Below, in pieces: positions 63,504 to 64,000 of a stretch of 64,000 bases of DNA (position 1 is its first letter; the number at the start of each line of letters is the position of its first letter). Where the stretch lies: positions 6,685,992 through 6,749,991 of the forward strand of contig CM075194.1 in NCBI GenBank assembly GCA_037577475.1, given 5' to 3'. This DNA is from Chaunax sp. Z400. Lineage: Eukaryota; Chordata; Actinopteri; Lophiiformes; Chaunacidae. A model generated the notes under the pieces. The model made no database searches and was not told where the DNA came from. It worked only from the letters and a program-made list of their open reading frames with translations. The position numbers and the translations under genes were made by a program.

Positions 63504-64000
63504 AAAGCTATTTTCATGTCTACATGTACGTATCCCTATCCAAAGAGCACTTCCGATAAACTCATTCAGAGTACAGGGAGCACTCCTTTTCCTTGCATTG
63601 TTTGAAAATACATGACTGTAAATGAAGCCAGTGAGCAACAGCAGGCGAGGGTGTTTGTATCTTTTTATTTGTGTTCAGTTCAGCCTCCGACTCAACTCAG
63701 CACTCACCAGAGAATCGTATTCTTTCTATTTTCCTAAAGTGTCTCTTACCCCATCGCATCTCAGAACGCTCAATAAAAAAAGTACATTTCCACTCCATTC
63801 AGCTGCCACATAATAGTGATTACAGCAGCTTCAGAGTTTGAGAAACAGGAGTGAAGATAAATCTAGCAAAAGTTTAGGAAAACACCTGTGCTATCCTAGA
63901 CTTTCAGAAAGTGTCTGCCAGTTAACAGTCGTATGTCAGAACCTGTCCCTCTGTTCTCGTCTGTGAGTACAATGAACTGCAAAACAATTGTCCAACACCA
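63504..64000. other. Gene-free stretch at the window end
   Basis: No supported feature. Any element starting here could continue beyond the window. Confidence 0.5.

Overview
This window looks like gene-free DNA (intergenic or deep intronic) from a ray-finned fish, most likely a percomorph teleost. The evidence is the repeat content: relics of several LINE families, a hAT element with a BED finger, a tRNA-like SINE and several short dispersed families that I recognise from teleost genomes. There are also long GT, CT and CA microsatellites. Composition is AT-rich by eye. Open reading frames are short, rarely beyond 100 codons, and the longer ones come from microsatellites or decayed transposons. 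I found no host protein-coding exon, tRNA, rRNA, CRISPR array or intact transposon that I could defend. Family assignments come from recognition of sequence and motifs. No database search was run.

Layout. 1-6.9 kb: mostly unique DNA with two short repeat fragments near 5 kb. 6.9-8.0 kb: a dispersed repeat, then a collapsed hAT transposon with a recognisable BED-finger coding relic. 9.55-10.1 kb: a T-rich, strand-biased, degenerate minisatellite of about 33 bp period. 10.5-14.8 kb: unique DNA. 14.78-14.99 kb: a near-perfect foldback. 15.2-16.2 kb: C-terminal ends of two different LINEs, both on the minus strand. 19.45-19.61 kb: a SINE. 21.3 kb: a LINE C-terminus. 22.7 kb: one end of a MITE-like element. 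23-40 kb: largely unique DNA, a plausible place for conserved noncoding elements. 41.0-42.2 kb: a minus-strand LINE reverse-transcriptase relic split by another repeat. 44.6-48.8 kb: a repeat cluster with two long GT arrays and a degenerate tandem array of about 370 bp units containing a LINE scrap. 48.8-55 kb: mostly unique DNA with one SINE-like fragment. 55.15-58.25 kb: a hairpin, a long CT array, a CA array, a run of 21 G and a LINE 3' end abutting another repeat. 60.4-61.5 kb: interleaved dispersed repeats ending in a perfect 29-bp palindrome. 63.42-63.50 kb: a fragment sharing a module with the 14.8 kb foldback.

No genes act together here. What can be read is a history of transposon insertion, nesting and decay, plus some DNA-structure-prone sequences and a few candidate regulatory clusters. 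I saw no evidence of a new enzymatic or defence system. The most unusual items are the foldback and its relative at 63.4 kb, the 33-bp minisatellite with an 11-residue periodic reading frame, and the 370-bp tandem array.
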